Shown here piece after piece: positions 21,863 through 36,930 of a DNA stretch of 64,000 nucleotides (position 1 is its first letter; the number at the start of each line of letters is the position of its first letter). The translations under genes and the position numbers were made by a program. The notes under the pieces were generated by a model. That model worked only from the letters and a program-made list of their open reading frames with translations, had not been told where the DNA came from and did not search any database. The DNA comes from Aurifilum marmelostoma (lineage: Eukaryota > Ascomycota > Sordariomycetes > Diaporthales > Cryphonectriaceae). Location of the stretch: positions 1 to 64,000 of the forward strand of contig JAMXSV010000013.1 in assembly GCA_027559495.1 (NCBI GenBank), in the 5' to 3' direction.

Positions 21863-24800
21863 ATTACAAATTATAATATTATCTCTCTTCTATTAATTAT
21901 AGTCCTAAATAATCTTCTATAACTTTCCTATATATTATTTTATTATTAGATTATGCCTTTCTAATTTATTATATTAAATAAAGTTAAGAATTCTTATATT
22001 TAAAAAACTTCCTTTATTTCTTCTTCTAAGACTATAAATTATAATTCTCTATTATAATCTATTTTAGAGTTCTGCATTAATATGCTATTATATTTAAACT
22101 ATAAGGCTTATAGCCTTTCGATATATTAGATTTCTCTCTAATTCTTTAATTAGTGCTTTAAATATATATACCTAGATTAGTTTTATTATAATATCCTAAA
22201 TTCTTTCTCTTCTAATTTGCAATCTATCTTATATTACTACTAAAAACTAAAGAATAAGATAGAGGAGCTAAAAAAAGCTTACTATATACTAAATGCTAAG
22301 ATTAATTGCATATGCTATTAGAAGAAATTATAGCAGAAAAGGATAGCAAAAGCTATTTGCTAAAGTCTTAATTTTATAAAAGAGCTTAATTAGATAGAGG
22401 CTAAGGAGAAGCATTATTATACTTTTAAAGTAGTATAAAAGATAGTTTCTAAAGAGATTATTATTTCTACTAAAGTTCCTAACTTTAAAAAGTTTAATTA
22501 GAATTCTATAAATATAGAGAATGCTATAATAAACTAGTTTAGTTTTCTAGCTAAAGGATTGCTTACTATAGCCTCTAGTTCTTATTCTAAAGTAAAAAGG
22601 TTTACTAAAGAGGCTTCCTAAGTTATAATCTTCTTATTATTACTTTCTAGATTAAATTAATTAATATCCTTCTAATTATTCTTTCCTAACTAGTAAGTAT
22701 TTTATTTAATATTCTTATAACTATTCTTTCTTATACTAATACTTTGCAAGTTATTCTAATGCATTAGTAATATTCTTTAAAAGTTCTTATATATTTTTGC
22801 TTAAAGAATAATCTTTCTATTTAACTAAGTATTCTAATATATTATTTTATTCTTTATACTTAAGAATTCTTTCTACTTTATATTCTAATTTATTATCTTT
22901 AACTTTAATGCTATTATTAATCTTTATATTCTTTAGTACTAGTTTAAGCACTAAAATATAGAAAACTAGATATATTTTTATACTATAGGGAAATATAAAT
23001 TTATAATTAATTAGTAAAATCTTTTGCAAAATTTTAAATAAATTAAGTTTTTTATAATTAAGCTTATTATTAAGTCTCTTTATTTTAATATTTTATTAAA
23101 AAAGATAAACTTTATCTTCCTTCTTAAGGATTAGTTCTTTAATTCTTTTAGTATTAGTATACTTTATTATTTATTTTCTAATAAATATAAGTTCTTGCTA
23201 TAAGTTCTTATAGATTTTCTAAATCTTTTAAGCCTTTTTATCTACTATTTCTGCATTTACTTTTAGCAATGCTTTATAATATACTATAAAATTATGCCTA
23301 TATACTATATAAAATAATAATATCTTTATTATACTTATATTTATACTATTATATATAAATTGCATTAATAATAATAATTTAATTTAATTATTTTATTTAT
23401 AATTAATATAATAATATAAATATTATTCTAAAATCTAATTTATATATTCTATCTATTTATCTATTTATAAATAAAATACTATTAATATCTTATAAGCTAT
23501 TTTAAGCTGCTTTATAAGCAAAGTTTAAAAGTTTAATACAAACTTTCTATCTTTATCTAAAATAATCTTTTATAATATACTATAATTAGCTATAATTATT
23601 TTAAAAAATATATATATAAAGTCTTCTACTATACTACTCTCTTTATATAATAGAAAATAAATATACTTACTTAATTTATAAACTATTATTAAAATACTAT
23701 TAAATTATACTTTAATTAAGGATTTTTATAAAAGAAATAGCTTAATAATAAAATTTAAGCTAGCTAATTGCTAAACTAAATTTAATATTAATAAAGAATA
23801 AAGTAATCTATAAGGCTTATATTTTTTTATTTTATTTTTCTTATAGCTATTATAATTCTATAAGAGATTTTTAACTCTTTTCTTAAAGCCTAGCAAATTC
23901 TAATATTTCGAAATTTATACTAAAATTGCTTTAACTCTTTAATATCTATATATTAAAGCGCTATATATATTTTAAATATATTAATCTTATTTTTCTAAGA
24001 TTATATTTTCTAAATTCTTACTTATTTACTTAACTTTAAAAGTAATATTTAGCTTTTTATATATATTAATAAGATTTCTTTTTTTATTTATTATAAAAAT
24101 ATTTTAGATTTCTTTTATAATTTTATTTTAATAATTAAATTATTTGCTAAAAGTATCTGCTTTAATATTCTTTTTTCTTTAAATATAAATAATCTTAAGA
24201 TTAAATTATAATAAGTATTTTGCTTATTTTACTTATTATCTATTAAGTATTTTTATTATAGTAAATATAATAAAATTCTTATAATTAGAGAATATTTTAA
24301 TTTAATATTTTATATTAATAAGATATTATTTCTATTCCTTAAATATTTCTATAATAGCTATAAATTTCTTATTTAATATTCTATATTATAATTCTAATTT
24401 ATTAAGCTTTTTTAAAAAGTTAGTAATTAGCTTTAATTATTTTTTCTTATTGCGCTAATTAAGTTCTACTTTAATAATAAAATCTAATATATTTATATAT
24501 AATTTAAGTTCTTTATTAAAATCTAATTTTTTATAAATTAGATCTTTTAATATAAAGCCTTTAATCTTATTAAATACTTATTATTATTCTTTAGCCTTAA
24601 GAAATAATATTTTCTTTTTAATAAATTTTATAAAAAGCTTAATTATCTTATTATAATTCTTAATAAATTATTAATAAAAATTAATATATTTAAAAAATGC
24701 TTTAATATTTATAAAATTCTTAAATATTAGCTAATCTTTAATTACTTAGATCTTATTTTTCTATATATAAATTATTTTTAGCTTAAAGATATATTTAAGA

Positions 24801-27800
24801 TAATTTACTTTTTAAATATAAAAATAATACTTTATAAGCTTTATTAATATTTTAGTATTTTATAATATTTATAATATAATTTATATATATTGCTTATATA
24901 TTTTAAAATTCTTTAAATAAATAAGAATATTATTTAAATAAATAATAATAAAAATATTAAGAAATTTGCAAAGAATATAATTAATTATATATTAAAATAT
25001 AGCTAATATATTAATTAGCTTAAAAAGTATAATATAATATTTATAATATTTATAATAAATTTTAAAAGCTATTTTTTACTTATTACCTTTTTTAATTCTA
25101 ATATAATAATATTTTTCTTTAAAATTAAATGCTATAAACTATTATATACTTTATATTCTATTTTATAATTTATTATTTCTTAATAAAAAATAATAATTCT
25201 TAATTATTATATTATTAAATTATTTAAAATTTATATATAGCTTAAGCTTGCTATTTTTTTTAAATATAAAAAGAATTAAATATTTTGCTAGAAAGTATAA
25301 TTCTTTAATATATTTTCTTTTAAAATTCTTTTTTAAGTATTTCTTAAGTACTTTAAATTTTGCTTTATTTAATTTATAAATAAAAAAAAATTTTAATTTT
25401 ATTTTTTTTAAAAAGTATTTTATAATTAAATTAAATTTTATTAAAAAGTAATTTTTTATATTTTCCTAAAAATAGCTTAATAAATTTATAATATTTTTAT
25501 AATATACTTTTAAATTTTTTTTTAAATTCTATATTAGCTTTTGCAATTTATAGAAAAAGTAAATATTATTAAGTATATTTCTTTTTACTAATTAGTAATT
25601 CTTTATATAGCTAAATTAAAAGCTTAAGCAAAATACTTTAAGCTAAATTAAATTATTAATTTTATTATTTTAGCAAAATTTTTTTATAATTAATAAAATT
25701 ATAATTAATCTTTTATTTTTATTATTTTAGAGTAAATCTTTTATTATAAAGTTCTATTATTATTATTATTTTAATTTATAAGTAATTTAGCACTTTATTA
25801 ATTTTATTATTACTAAATCCTTCTTTATAAGCTATTAAAATAATTGCATTTCTATTTTCTTATCTTTCTAATTTAAAAATATATATAAATAAACTATTTA
25901 AGTTCTCTTAATTTAAAATATATTTAATAATTAATCTCTATTCTATACCTTTAATTATAATTTTTTTACTAAATATAGCTTATTTTTATAAAATTTAATT
26001 AGTAATTTAATTAATTTAAAAGTTATACTCTTTAAGCTAAAGAAGTTCTAGTATTAGCTTATATTATGCTATATTTATAATATTAAAGGGTATATATATT
26101 ATAGAATTATAGATTATAATAGAAAGATAATTAGTTTGCTAGTTTATTATATCTTAATTATATGCTATAAGCTATTCTTTTATAATACTAAAAGTATAAA
26201 ATTATTTCTTTTATTTCTATAATAATTATATTTAGTTAATAATCTTAAAGAATATAAAGTTTCTCTATACGCTACTATCTAATAATGCACTATACTATTA
26301 TTTATAAATTTATACTTAAAATATAATATATAAGTAATTATTTCTAGCAATTGCATAAAAAGATCTTTTTTCTAATATAAAAACTAATTATTATCTTTTT
26401 ATAAGCAATCTTAATTATTTAAAGCTTCTTAAGCTTTATATATTATTACTTAAGCTAACTATTTAGCTTATTATTGCCTATACTTATACTTCTTTTAGTT
26501 ATTTTTCTATTAATACTAGTTTTGCAATTTTTTACTAGTATAGATAATGTAATAAGTTCTTTTATATTGCTACTATTCTACTTTCTTATTAATATATTCT
26601 TTAGGGCAATTATTTAATAATCTAATATATATATTATAATACTTTATTTAAAGCACTTTTTAAAATCTTAATTTCTTCTTATTATAAAATTAGATAATCT
26701 ATTCTAATTTGCGCGCTAGGAATTATTTATACTTAATCTTTTTCTAAAAGTATTTCTTATAACTATATATAATGCAGAAGATTTATATATATTTATAGTG
26801 CTTATAGTAATTAAATTAAATTTTTATATCTTCCTTTTTAAGAAAGTTTTAAATCTAAAAGTATATAAATATAAATACTTCTTTAAAGCTTAATCTATAT
26901 ATAAGATATTTAATATTAATAAGCTTTAAATTTTATTTAATGCTTATAAAAATATTCTTTATTTCTTTAAGCTTAAATATATTATTACTATTCTTATTTT
27001 CTATCTAAGTAATAAGTTCTAGCAAATTATTTAATTATTTATTTTATAATTTCTCTTTCTTAGTATTATACTAAAAGAGTATTTATATCTTAAGATTAGT
27101 ATTATTATTCTTTCTATTGCTAGTTTAAAGAGAAAGGTATTTAAAATTATAAATATCTTTATAATCTAATACTTATTATATTATCTAATAATTATAAGAA
27201 AAGCACTTTAAATCCTCTTTCTTATTTATAATATATAAAGAATCTAAAGAGTTAAATAAATAATTAGAATTATCCTAATTAAAGACTTAATTATATAAAG
27301 GTTTTTTTCTTTTTTACTATAACTTATCTTTTTTTTCTTAAAAGCTTTAGGAAATTATCTAAAGCTTTTCTTTTCTAAAAGATATATTAAGCAATAATTA
27401 TTATAGCAGGCTATTTAACTAAGAAAAGCATGCTAGAATATACTATCTAATATTTGCTTTATAAGATAGTTTTAATCTTAGTATACTAATTATTCCTTTT
27501 TTATAATATTTGCTTATTATTCCTTTATATAGCTAGCCTATTATTCTTTTAGAATAAATTGCTATCTTTTCTTTTTTAATTAGTAATAATTTCTTGCAAA
27601 ATATTTAAACTTGCTATAATTATAGCATTTAATTCTATTACTGCTTTTATTTATAGCATTTAGTTTTATAAGTCCTAAATAGATTATTTTTCTATAAGCT
27701 ATATTAAATTAATTTTAGCTTTGCTATTTTTTAGAATGCTAGTATTTCTTTTTAGAATTAGCTATTATTTAGGAAATTTATATAATATAGCTCTTTTCTT

Positions 27801-28534
27801 ATTTCTTAAGTTATTACTTATATTATTTATTATTAATCTTAGTAGCTAGCATAATAAAGTCTATAAGCTTTATAAATTATTCTATCTTAGCAAGATTATT
27901 CTTAACTTTATTCTTAAATCTATTATAGTATTAAGTAATAAAGGCTATATTATTCTACTAAAGATAAGAAAAGGCTTTGCAAAACTTTATAATATATTTA
28001 GCTATTAATTTAGTTTATTTAAGCTTAAAAAGCTTTTATTTAGCTTTATATTATTTATTTATATTGCTAAAGGTATTTTTAAGTGCTTATTCTAAATTAT
28101 TAAAATTTTTAAAAATATACTTAGTATTATTCTTTTGCTTAAGTTTATTAAACTTAAAATAGTTTTTAAAGATAAGCTTAAACTAAATAAAAGTATTTTT
28201 TATAAAGCAATATTTTATAAAAATAATCTTATTTTATTTATTACTAAACTTCTTTTTTTATAATAGAAGTAAGCTTTATACTAGGTAAGGAATATTTAGA
28301 GAGTATAATATTTATTTCTATAGAGTCTTAGTATCTCTATCTTATAATAGAACTTCTTTATAATTATTTTCTACTCTTTAAATTCCTTAATATAATTAAT
28401 AAGCATTATAATTTATTTAATAAGATTAATAGTGCTGCTATTAGCAGTAAATTCGACTAGAGTTTAGAGCGCTATTATATTCTATAATAATTAAGGGAAA
28501 AATACTAAATTATTTTTAAATATAAGTTATTAAA

Positions 28535-28988
28535 ATATAATAAGTATTATAGTATTAATAATAATAATTTAGATATATAAGAGATTTATGCTAGCAAGAG
28601 TAATGCTAAGTTTCTCTTTAAGTATAGAATATAAAGAGTAATTATAGCTATAACTATACTATAATGCTTACTGCCTTTAGGGCTACTAGATTAGTATAAT
28701 CTAATGCTTAAATTAATAATTAAAGAACTATATACTAAATTTATCTACTAATAGTAATAACTATAGTTATATATATTCTGTTCTTCCTTATAGCTTACCT
28801 AGCTTATTAGTAATCTAAGTAATCCTAGCTTACTAGATTATTTAGTAATCTAATAATCTATCTCTATTATAACCCTAATTCTGGGTTGTGTAATATCCCT
28901 TTGTAGGTAAGTATTGAACTTCCAGCGCTAAGGGGTTTGTCTTGGGTAGCCCCTAAGTCCTATATTATAACTATTGCGGGTCATAACA
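28535..28988 (-). repeat. Family A LTR, right (5' in element sense), R2 type
   Basis: Direct partner of the repeat at 21408. The distal part keeps more GC (ctgggttgtgtaatatccct) and ends TCATAACA. The stretch gagttattaaaa-like just inside it is shared with the A2 LTR border at 42721. Confidence 0.65.
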
Positions 28989-31900
28989 CTATTATTAGTT
29001 TTAATACTAGCCCTTTTGCTGCCTTCTTTAAAGGCAGTATATTAGGCTTAAATAAGCTATGCTTATATTATATAAGTAGCTGCTCCTCTCTAGCTCTATC
29101 TTTTCTTTTTAATTATTTATAGTCCTATAAGATTAAGCTAATATAAGAAACTTGCAATGCTTTTTAGGATCTCTCTAATGCTATATAGTTTATTTATTAG
29201 AAGCTTATTTAGCTAAATTGCTTTCTTAGCGCTTAGAAGTGCTAATATAGCTTCTTTATTGCTTTAAATAAGAAGAATAATAATAAAGGTAAAGATAATA
29301 ATAAGAATTAGATTAAGTAAATTCTAGATTAGCTTATCTTACTTATCTTTAATAGTAGCAAGTTATTATGCTACTTTATAGCTGCTAAGTGCTTAGTAAT
29401 TAGTAGCTATTATTAGGCTTCTTCTTAAAATTTTAGTTTATTATCTTTTGCCTTTATTCTGCTATATTTTTTTTTCTTTTTTATTATTATTAGGGAAAGG
29501 GGGAGCAATTATATATTCTGCTTTCAACTTGCCCTCTATTTAATCGAATTTCCTCTCTTCTCTAATATCTTATTTCTTTTTAACCCTATAGTAAGTAATT
29601 CTAATCCCCTCTTTTCTCTTCTAACTTAGAGTTAGCTTTTTAGCTAATATAGAGTAGCTCTTTAACTTTTAATATAAGTAATTTTCTTTATAAAAATAAG
29701 AAGCTTGCCTAATACTTCTGCTAGAGCTTTAACTGCAATATTAAGTTTATTACTTGCTTATTTGCTACTTAGTTGCCTATTTACTTTTGCTTAGCTTAAA
29801 ATTTCTTTAGTTGCTAGGCTATCCCTTATAGCTACTGCGCCTTTATTATATTCTAGAATTCTAGCTATTATTATATTAATAATTCTAGTATATTCTTATC
29901 TTTTTATTAGCTTTAGAGCAATTTATTAGCTACTAATTTTACTAGTTAGTTCTTTTAATTGCTACTTTTGCTTAGAATATCTAATATTTTGCTATTCTAT
30001 TAATATTTCTTATCTCTTTCTTTTTTCTAACTCCTATTATACTAATTTGCTACTTCTTAGCTTTATAAGAATAATATTCTCTATATTTATTTTAATTTTC
30101 TCTTTGCTATAGCTTATTTCTTTAATTATAATAACCCTAATATATATTTTTTTCTATCTTTCTTTACTTTTCTTGCTGCTAATAAGCTGCTTTCTTTCTG
30201 CTAGCTTCTATTAACTACTAGATTTTTTGCATTTACTATATCTCTAATTATATTCTTTACTACTAAAAGCAACTTAATAATATTAAGCAAAAGCAAAAAT
30301 AGCTTTATATTAATATAAAAGTTAAAGCTCTTAGTACTAATTTAATAAATCTCTATTACTAAATTTATAAATTAATTATAATAATTATCTTTTGCTATTA
30401 AGCTTTAATTTAGCTTTAAAGTAAGTATACTTAAAAGTATATAAAGTATAAGCTTATATAGTAGGCTTATAAGCTTAAAGATAAGTATACTTTAAGTACT
30501 AAGCATATTAAGTATAATAATCTTGCTGCTTAAGAGTATAATAAGTTCTATAATAAGATTTAAATTATTTTATTAGATAGCCTTTTCTATTCTAAAAGTA
30601 TTAGCTCTTTAGCTACTAATTAATACTTTATTAATTTTATAAATTTAAAGCTTTATATTTCTAAAGCTATTGCTAAAGGCTATTACTTTTCCTTACTAAT
30701 TTATATTATCTTTTAAATTTATCTAATACTCTTGCCTATTCTATACTCTTAAGCAGCTTTTATATTAATTCTTTTTATTCTATTTATTTAATCTATACTT
30801 TATATTTAAAAGGTTTTTCTACTTAAAAGCAACTTATTCTTAATTTATTTCTAGCCTTTAAAATCAATTTTATATAAAACTTAGATTTCTATCTACTATC
30901 CTTAAGAATAATTATATCTAAATAAATATTTTGCATTTACTGCAAAAATAGCAAATTGCTAATAGGTTATAATAGTAAATCTATATAAAACTATAAATAT
31001 ATACTATATAATATATTTAGCTCTACTATATATAAGCTAATTACTTTTATTATCTTATATTTTCTATATAGCTAAGCTAGCTTCTAAAAAGGGCAGTTTA
31101 TTGCTATATTCTTAAGAAATAGCTATATATTATCCCTAATAGCAAACTATTCTGCTAATACTCTTCTCTAGTTCGCGCTTTCTTCTATTTATTATTAGAT
31201 TATTGCTATAGCTGCTTATACAAATTTTATTAACTTTTTTAGTTATTTTATAAAACCTTTTGCTTTTATATATAGTAAGTAAGCTAGTATTATAAAGTAT
31301 TCTACTTCTTAAATAATATTAGTATAATATCTATATTAAAGAAAGAAAGAGCTTAGTTTAATTATAATAATATCTTTATTATTAATAGCTAATTATATAT
31401 TTGCTAGCAGCTATAGCTAGTTCTTTTATATATATATTATAAATGCTTTTAAATAGTTAAGAATTTCCTAGTTAGCTCTTTTAATTACTTTATCTATCTC
31501 TAGATAATAGGCAGTGCTTAAATGCTGCTTAATCTTAATTAACTTATATAAGCATTGCTAAAAAGATTCTATCTAGTTTATTTTCTAATTACTTATTAAG
31601 GCTTTAGAAAAACTATAGTATCTTTAATAGCAGCTTATAAATTGCTTAATATAAGCTTTAGCATTTATTATATATATAGCTTCTAATATAATAGCCTTAC
31701 TTAATTAATTTATAATAATTATTAAATATTAAAAGCTATTCTTATTTCTTATAAGTAAGTCTACTATAAAGTTAATTAAGAGCTTGCTTTATAGCTACTT
31801 AAGAATAAATAAGAGCTTAAGAAGCCCCTTTTTATAGTATTGCTATATAGTTTTTTATTTATAAATATTATAATTCTAAATAAATCTTTATACTATTTTA

Positions 31901-34900
31901 TATAAGCTAGGCTAAAAGTATAAGCAGCTTAATAGCAAAATAATAATATCTTACTTTAAATATCTGCTTAAATAAAAATTATATATATTTTATATTAATA
32001 TAATTTATAATAATTTCTATTTTAGTATTTATATTTTATTTTAGAATCTAAGAATATCTTTTAAATTAATCTTGCATTTAGTAATAAATATATTTAAGGA
32101 ATTTTTATTATTAATTTTAAGATTTGCTAAAAATACTTTAGCTTTTTCTTTAACTAATTAAATAATTTATAAAAACTTTTTATTATTTTGCAAAGTAATA
32201 TTTTAAGCTATTTAGAAATCTTTTTATATAAAAATTTAGATTTCTTTAAAAAGCAATCTATTTTAAGCGCTAACTTAAGCAATTTATATAGTTTTCTAAT
32301 AATTCTACTTTTACTTAATTTAATTATTTCTTAATAGCTAGAATTCTCTCTTAATAAAGCGCTTATTTATTATTCTATATAATATATTCTATTCTTTATA
32401 AAAGAATATATTAAAGTATTTTATAGTAGCTTTTTTATAATAAATAAGCTTAAAGTAAAACTATAATAACTCTTCTAACTAGCACATTTATTATTTATTA
32501 AGCTTTTAAGTAATTATAAAGTACTTTAAATTCTTATAATCTAAATAAATTATAAATAGTTTCTTTATATTATAAAGCTCTGCATTTTAAGCTTATAAAT
32601 AGCTTATAATTATTAATAACTTCTTATTATAAATTTTATAATTATATTCTATAAGCAATAATTATTTAAAGTAATATACTATTAGCTATAATGCTTTTTT
32701 AGTATTCTTTTACAATAAATAGCTACTTAGCAAATAGCTTAAGTAATTAGCCTTAAATATAATATTCTTCTTAGAATCTTATTATGCTAATATTAGCTTT
32801 AAAATAAATTTAAGCTTAAGCTGCTTAAAGGCTATATTCTTATCTTCTCTTTAATAGAATAGCATTCTTTTTTTATAAGTACTAAGAAAAAGCCTATAAT
32901 CTTAGAATAGTTCTTAATAAATTAATAATAGAAATTAGCAAATCTTAGAAAACTTTATATATTCTTAAGTATTTTAAAAGCCTTTTAATTGCAGATTGCT
33001 ATTAGCTTCTTAAGATTTATATAAATTTTAATACCTGCTTTAATAATAAATTTTAGATATTTAGTTCTCTAAATACTAAACTTGCATTTTGCAATATTTA
33101 AGCTTAAACTAATAGCTTTTAAGGCTTTAAGGACTTATTTTACCTTTTATTTATAATCTTTTTTAAAATTATCTAAATAAATAAGCATATTATTTAAATA
33201 TATTAAATAGAAAATATTTAAGTATTATTATAGCGCTAAGTTAATATATTATTAAAAAATAGCTAATACTTTTATAAATCTAAAAGAAATTATTAGCTAT
33301 TTAAATAAGCTAAATTAAATATAGAAAATAGTCTTTTATTTATTGCTCTCCTTAATATAGAGCTTATAGAAAGCAGCTTATATATTAAATTTAGTAAATT
33401 ACTATGCTTTTAAGAAATCAGCTAAAGTTTCTTTAATAAGTAAAAATAAATACTAATTAGCTTAAATAATAATATTAAGTATATAATAGTTAATATAGAA
33501 ATATAGTTTACTGCTAAATTTCTTAATAAAGATTATAAGCGCTTTTGCTAATAAGCTGCTTACTTATATATATTCTAATTTTAATAATTTTATAAGGATT
33601 TTTCTTAGAACTAGTAATTTATTTCTTAATATTTTATAAAAGAAGCTTTAAAAGATTTCTAGCTATTTACTATTCTTATCTTATTTTAAGATAATCTTAT
33701 AATTTGCTCTTTTATAATATAATAGTAGCTTTTCTCTCTTTTTTTTATTAAAAAGTCCTACTTATTATTAAAACTATTTTAGCAGCTTATTTTCTACTAA
33801 AGCTTTCTTCTTTAGTATAAGTGCCTTATTAATATTAGCTAAGATTATTACAAATAGCTATATTTATACTATTTATAAGCATTTGCTCTATTTTACCTTT
33901 GCTTTTAATATAAAAGCGCTTATACTACTAACTTTCTAATATATTATTAAAGTATAATTTCTTTTCTAGATCTTTAGGCCTACTATTTGCTTAATGCTTA
34001 GAAAATGCTTATATACTATATAAATAACTTCTTCTTATTCTATCTAAAGCTTCTTTAAAATTATATTATAATTAAGTTAAAGAATAATATATACTTAGAT
34101 TTAATATATATAGCTATTTAAGTTAGCCTTAAAGTATATTATTTTAGAAATTGCGCTTAGCTTTTAAGCAGCTTAATTTATTATAGCTTTATAAAATATT
34201 CTTAATATTATTAGAATATATAAAAAAGCAAGTTTTCTAATAAGCTTCTTACTTATAATACTATAGCAATTATATCTTTAATCTACTAATGCATTTATAA
34301 ATTAAGTTTTATTATATAGTAAGTTTATTATAAAAGAAGATCTATTTAGCTTCTATTCTATCTTATTTCTATTAAATTTTAGCTTAATAAGCTTTTATAT
34401 ATAACTTTATATAAAAGCTACTCTTTTTCCTTATTAAAGTTAATAAAGTTATTATTATTATTATTTGCAGTAATAGTAGCAGTTTAAATATTGCTCTATA
34501 TAAGCAGTATAGCTAGTAAAAGGCTATATTAATTTATATAATAATCTCTCTTACTATATTAAAAGTATAAATTATTATTCTTTTATCTTTTAATTTCTTT
34601 ATTTAATATCTATCTAGCGCATTACTTAAGAGTAGCGCTGCTTATACCTATAGTATTAACTTTAGTTATTAGAATATCTCCTTATAAGTCTTTTTCTTAT
34701 TAAATTCTCTTTTAAAAGGTGCCTTTTAAGATAATATTTACTATTAAACTATTTTATTGCTTAATAAGTCTCTTTATCTTAAAAAAGATTAATAAAGCCT
34801 CTCTAATCTATATATAATAATTAATTAGTATACTTATAAAGATAAATTTATCTTAAAGCTTAATATTAATAGCTTCTTCTAAAATAGTAAGCTTTGCTTA

Positions 34901-35933
34901 ATTAAGCTATAAGATACCTTTAGCTTTAGAAAATACTTATTCCTAAATAGCAAAAAAAGAAAAGAATTGCTAATTTTTATATTAATAGATCTTAAAAAGT
35001 ATTTATATTGCTTATTTAGCTTAATTAGTATTATAATAATAGCTAGCTAAATATTCTATAGAGGCTTAAAAGTTGCTAATTTAATTAAAATTCTCTAAGT
35101 TAAAGTAAGAATTAGCTAGCTTTTAAGTAGCTTCTTTAAAGCATTTAAATATAATATAGAACTTATTATATAAATTTCTAATAAAGCAGATATTCTAGCT
35201 AAGTTTATAATATATTTGAATTTTCTATAAAGAGAACTTTAAGCAATTTCTATTAAATTTCTTAAGCTAAGGCAAAAGCTTCTATTGCATATAAAGTTAA
35301 TTATTAAAATTATTATTATTATAGTTAAAGCCTTCTCTTTAGTTATAAGAATATAAGCTCTGCTTATTAGCTGCTTTTTATATACTTATATATAATATCT
35401 TATTCGCTCTAATTCTATATAATCTAGCTTTAATAATTATAATATATTGCAATAGCGCTTATAGTGCCTCTTTATACTAATAGCTTAAAGTTTTTTAGGC
35501 AATATAGCTAGCTATTAGCTTCTCTTTAAAAAGCTAAGTAGTATAAGCGAACTAGCTCTTTTGCAGCTTATATAGTTATTTAAAGAGGGCATATAGATTT
35601 AGTTTAAGGCCTTTATCTGCTATAAATAATAGCTATTATTTTTCTCTTTTTATTATTAACTACTGCGCTTAAGTAGCGCTATTGCAGTAAATAAGAGAAG
35701 CTAAAATATATATAAAAGGTTTAGCTAAGGGGTATATATCTAATTAGGGGTTTATTACTATAAATATTCTAGCTTAGGGAGTAATAAAAGAAAGATAAGG
35801 AATTTTCTATCTATAAGCAGCTAAAGAGCTACTCTATAGGTATAGCATAGCATGCGTATTATATAGCGCATTATATAGCGTTCCTAGCTTCGATAGCTGC
35901 TAAAGCCCTATATACGGCCTTAGCCTGTAATAG
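28989..35933 (-). mobile_element. Ty3/Gypsy retrotransposon, family B, copy B1 (lacks 3' end)
   Basis: About 6.9 kb collinear with 44379-51342 at an offset of about 15.4 kb. On the minus strand near 32915-33215 a reverse transcriptase reads YLNNMLIYLDNFKKDY, then LNIAKCKFSI, KYLKFIIKAGIKI and SFLRFANFY, the typical order of the Gypsy RT thumb region. A 5' LTR lies at 35711-35933. The 3' LTR and about 0.9 kb of leader-side sequence present in B2 are missing, and the element abuts the A1 LTR directly at 28988/28989. Confidence 0.75.
35711..35933 (-). repeat. Family B LTR of B1
   Basis: About 222 bp matching 43280-43500 and 51119-51342 in the same orientation and 36709-36930 inverted. It contains the shared segments aattaggggtttattactat and ttctagcttagggagtaata. 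On the minus strand it starts TAT and ends ATA, compatible with TGT...ACA after RIP. Confidence 0.75.
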
Positions 35934-36930
35934 ATTTATTAGAATTGCTTAAGTTAAAGTTTTAAGTAGCTAAAGCTAATATAATAGTAGTATTAATTAT
36001 ATTAAAATTATAAGCAAGCTAAAAAAAGAAAAAAAGTTAGCTAAGAAGTAGCAGAAAGAATAAAGCTTATAAAAAATATATTATAATGCAAATATAATTA
36101 ATATTTTTACTATTAGTAATATAAAAGTAATAAAAGTATTGCTTGCTTAAGCTTATTTAAATTAGTAAATAAGAGAAAAGTAAGTAAAAAGTAGCTATTT
36201 ATTAATAATATTAATATAGAATATATTAGAATTAGTAGCTAAGTAAGTAATATACTTAAAATAAAATATTCTATAAATACTTATAATTGCATTAATAATT
36301 AGAAAGTAAATAAAAAGCTAAAGATTTTTACTTTTAGAATAATTAAATATTAAGCTATAAGAAAACTTAGTAATAATATTCTAAATAGCTTTTTAGTAAT
36401 AAGTAGTAGTAGTAATCTAATTATAGTTAAGAAGGCTAAAAAGAGCTTTAAAGCAGCTATTATTATATAAAGTATTGCTTAAAGCAAAGCTACTATTAAT
36501 CTTAACTTTTTAATAATTAATTATTATAAATAGCTATTTAATAGTATAATATAAATATAAAGATAGTAAGTAAAAAATATAGAATAGAATAAATAAAAAG
36601 AAATCTTACTTAAGAGAGAAAATAGAAGATAGTTATAGAAAGAAGAAGATAAAAAGTAAATAATAGAGAGAAGATAAACTATTTAGGAGAAAAAAGAAAG
36701 AGAGATAATATTATAGGCTAAGGCTATAAATAGGGCTTTAGCAGCAATTAAAGCTAAGAATACTATATAATGCGCTATATAATATATATACTATACTATA
36801 CTTATAGAGTAGCTCTTTAGCTGCTTATAAGTAAAAAATTCCTTATTTTTCTTCTATTACTTCTTAAGCTAGAATATTTATAGTAATAAACTCCTAATTA
36901 GATATATATCTTTTAGCTAAGCCTTTTATA
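35934..36930 (+). mobile_element. Family B fragment, inverted (3' end with LTR)
   Basis: This 1-kb piece is the reverse complement of 43280-44268, the 3' end of family B copy B2, with its LTR at 36709-36930. It is joined to the 5' LTR of B1. It supplies in inverted form exactly the part B1 lacks, suggesting a rearrangement or a nested insertion. Confidence 0.7.

Larger units (their letters stand above)
21408..28988 (-). mobile_element. Ty3/Gypsy retrotransposon, family A, copy A1 (RIP-mutated)
   Basis: Similar terminal segments begin tataataagca at 21408 and 28535. The right one runs to TCATAACA at 28988 (about 454 bp), giving LTR-like ends in direct orientation. Between them the minus strand still shows the reverse transcriptase catalytic motif as YLNNILIYLKNF (about 24912-24945), where the family has YLDDILIYS; the Asp-to-Asn changes are G-to-A. 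All genes carry many stops. Homology with 36949-42733 runs through most of its length. It is no longer capable of encoding proteins. Confidence 0.75.

Noticed and set aside
22847..23029. 60-codon open frame in the A/T block (also those at 27977-28162 and 28937-29122)
   Set aside because: They lie inside Gypsy copies or LTRs, have extreme Ile/Leu/Asn/Lys composition from A/T codons and no domain; chance openings in mutated DNA.
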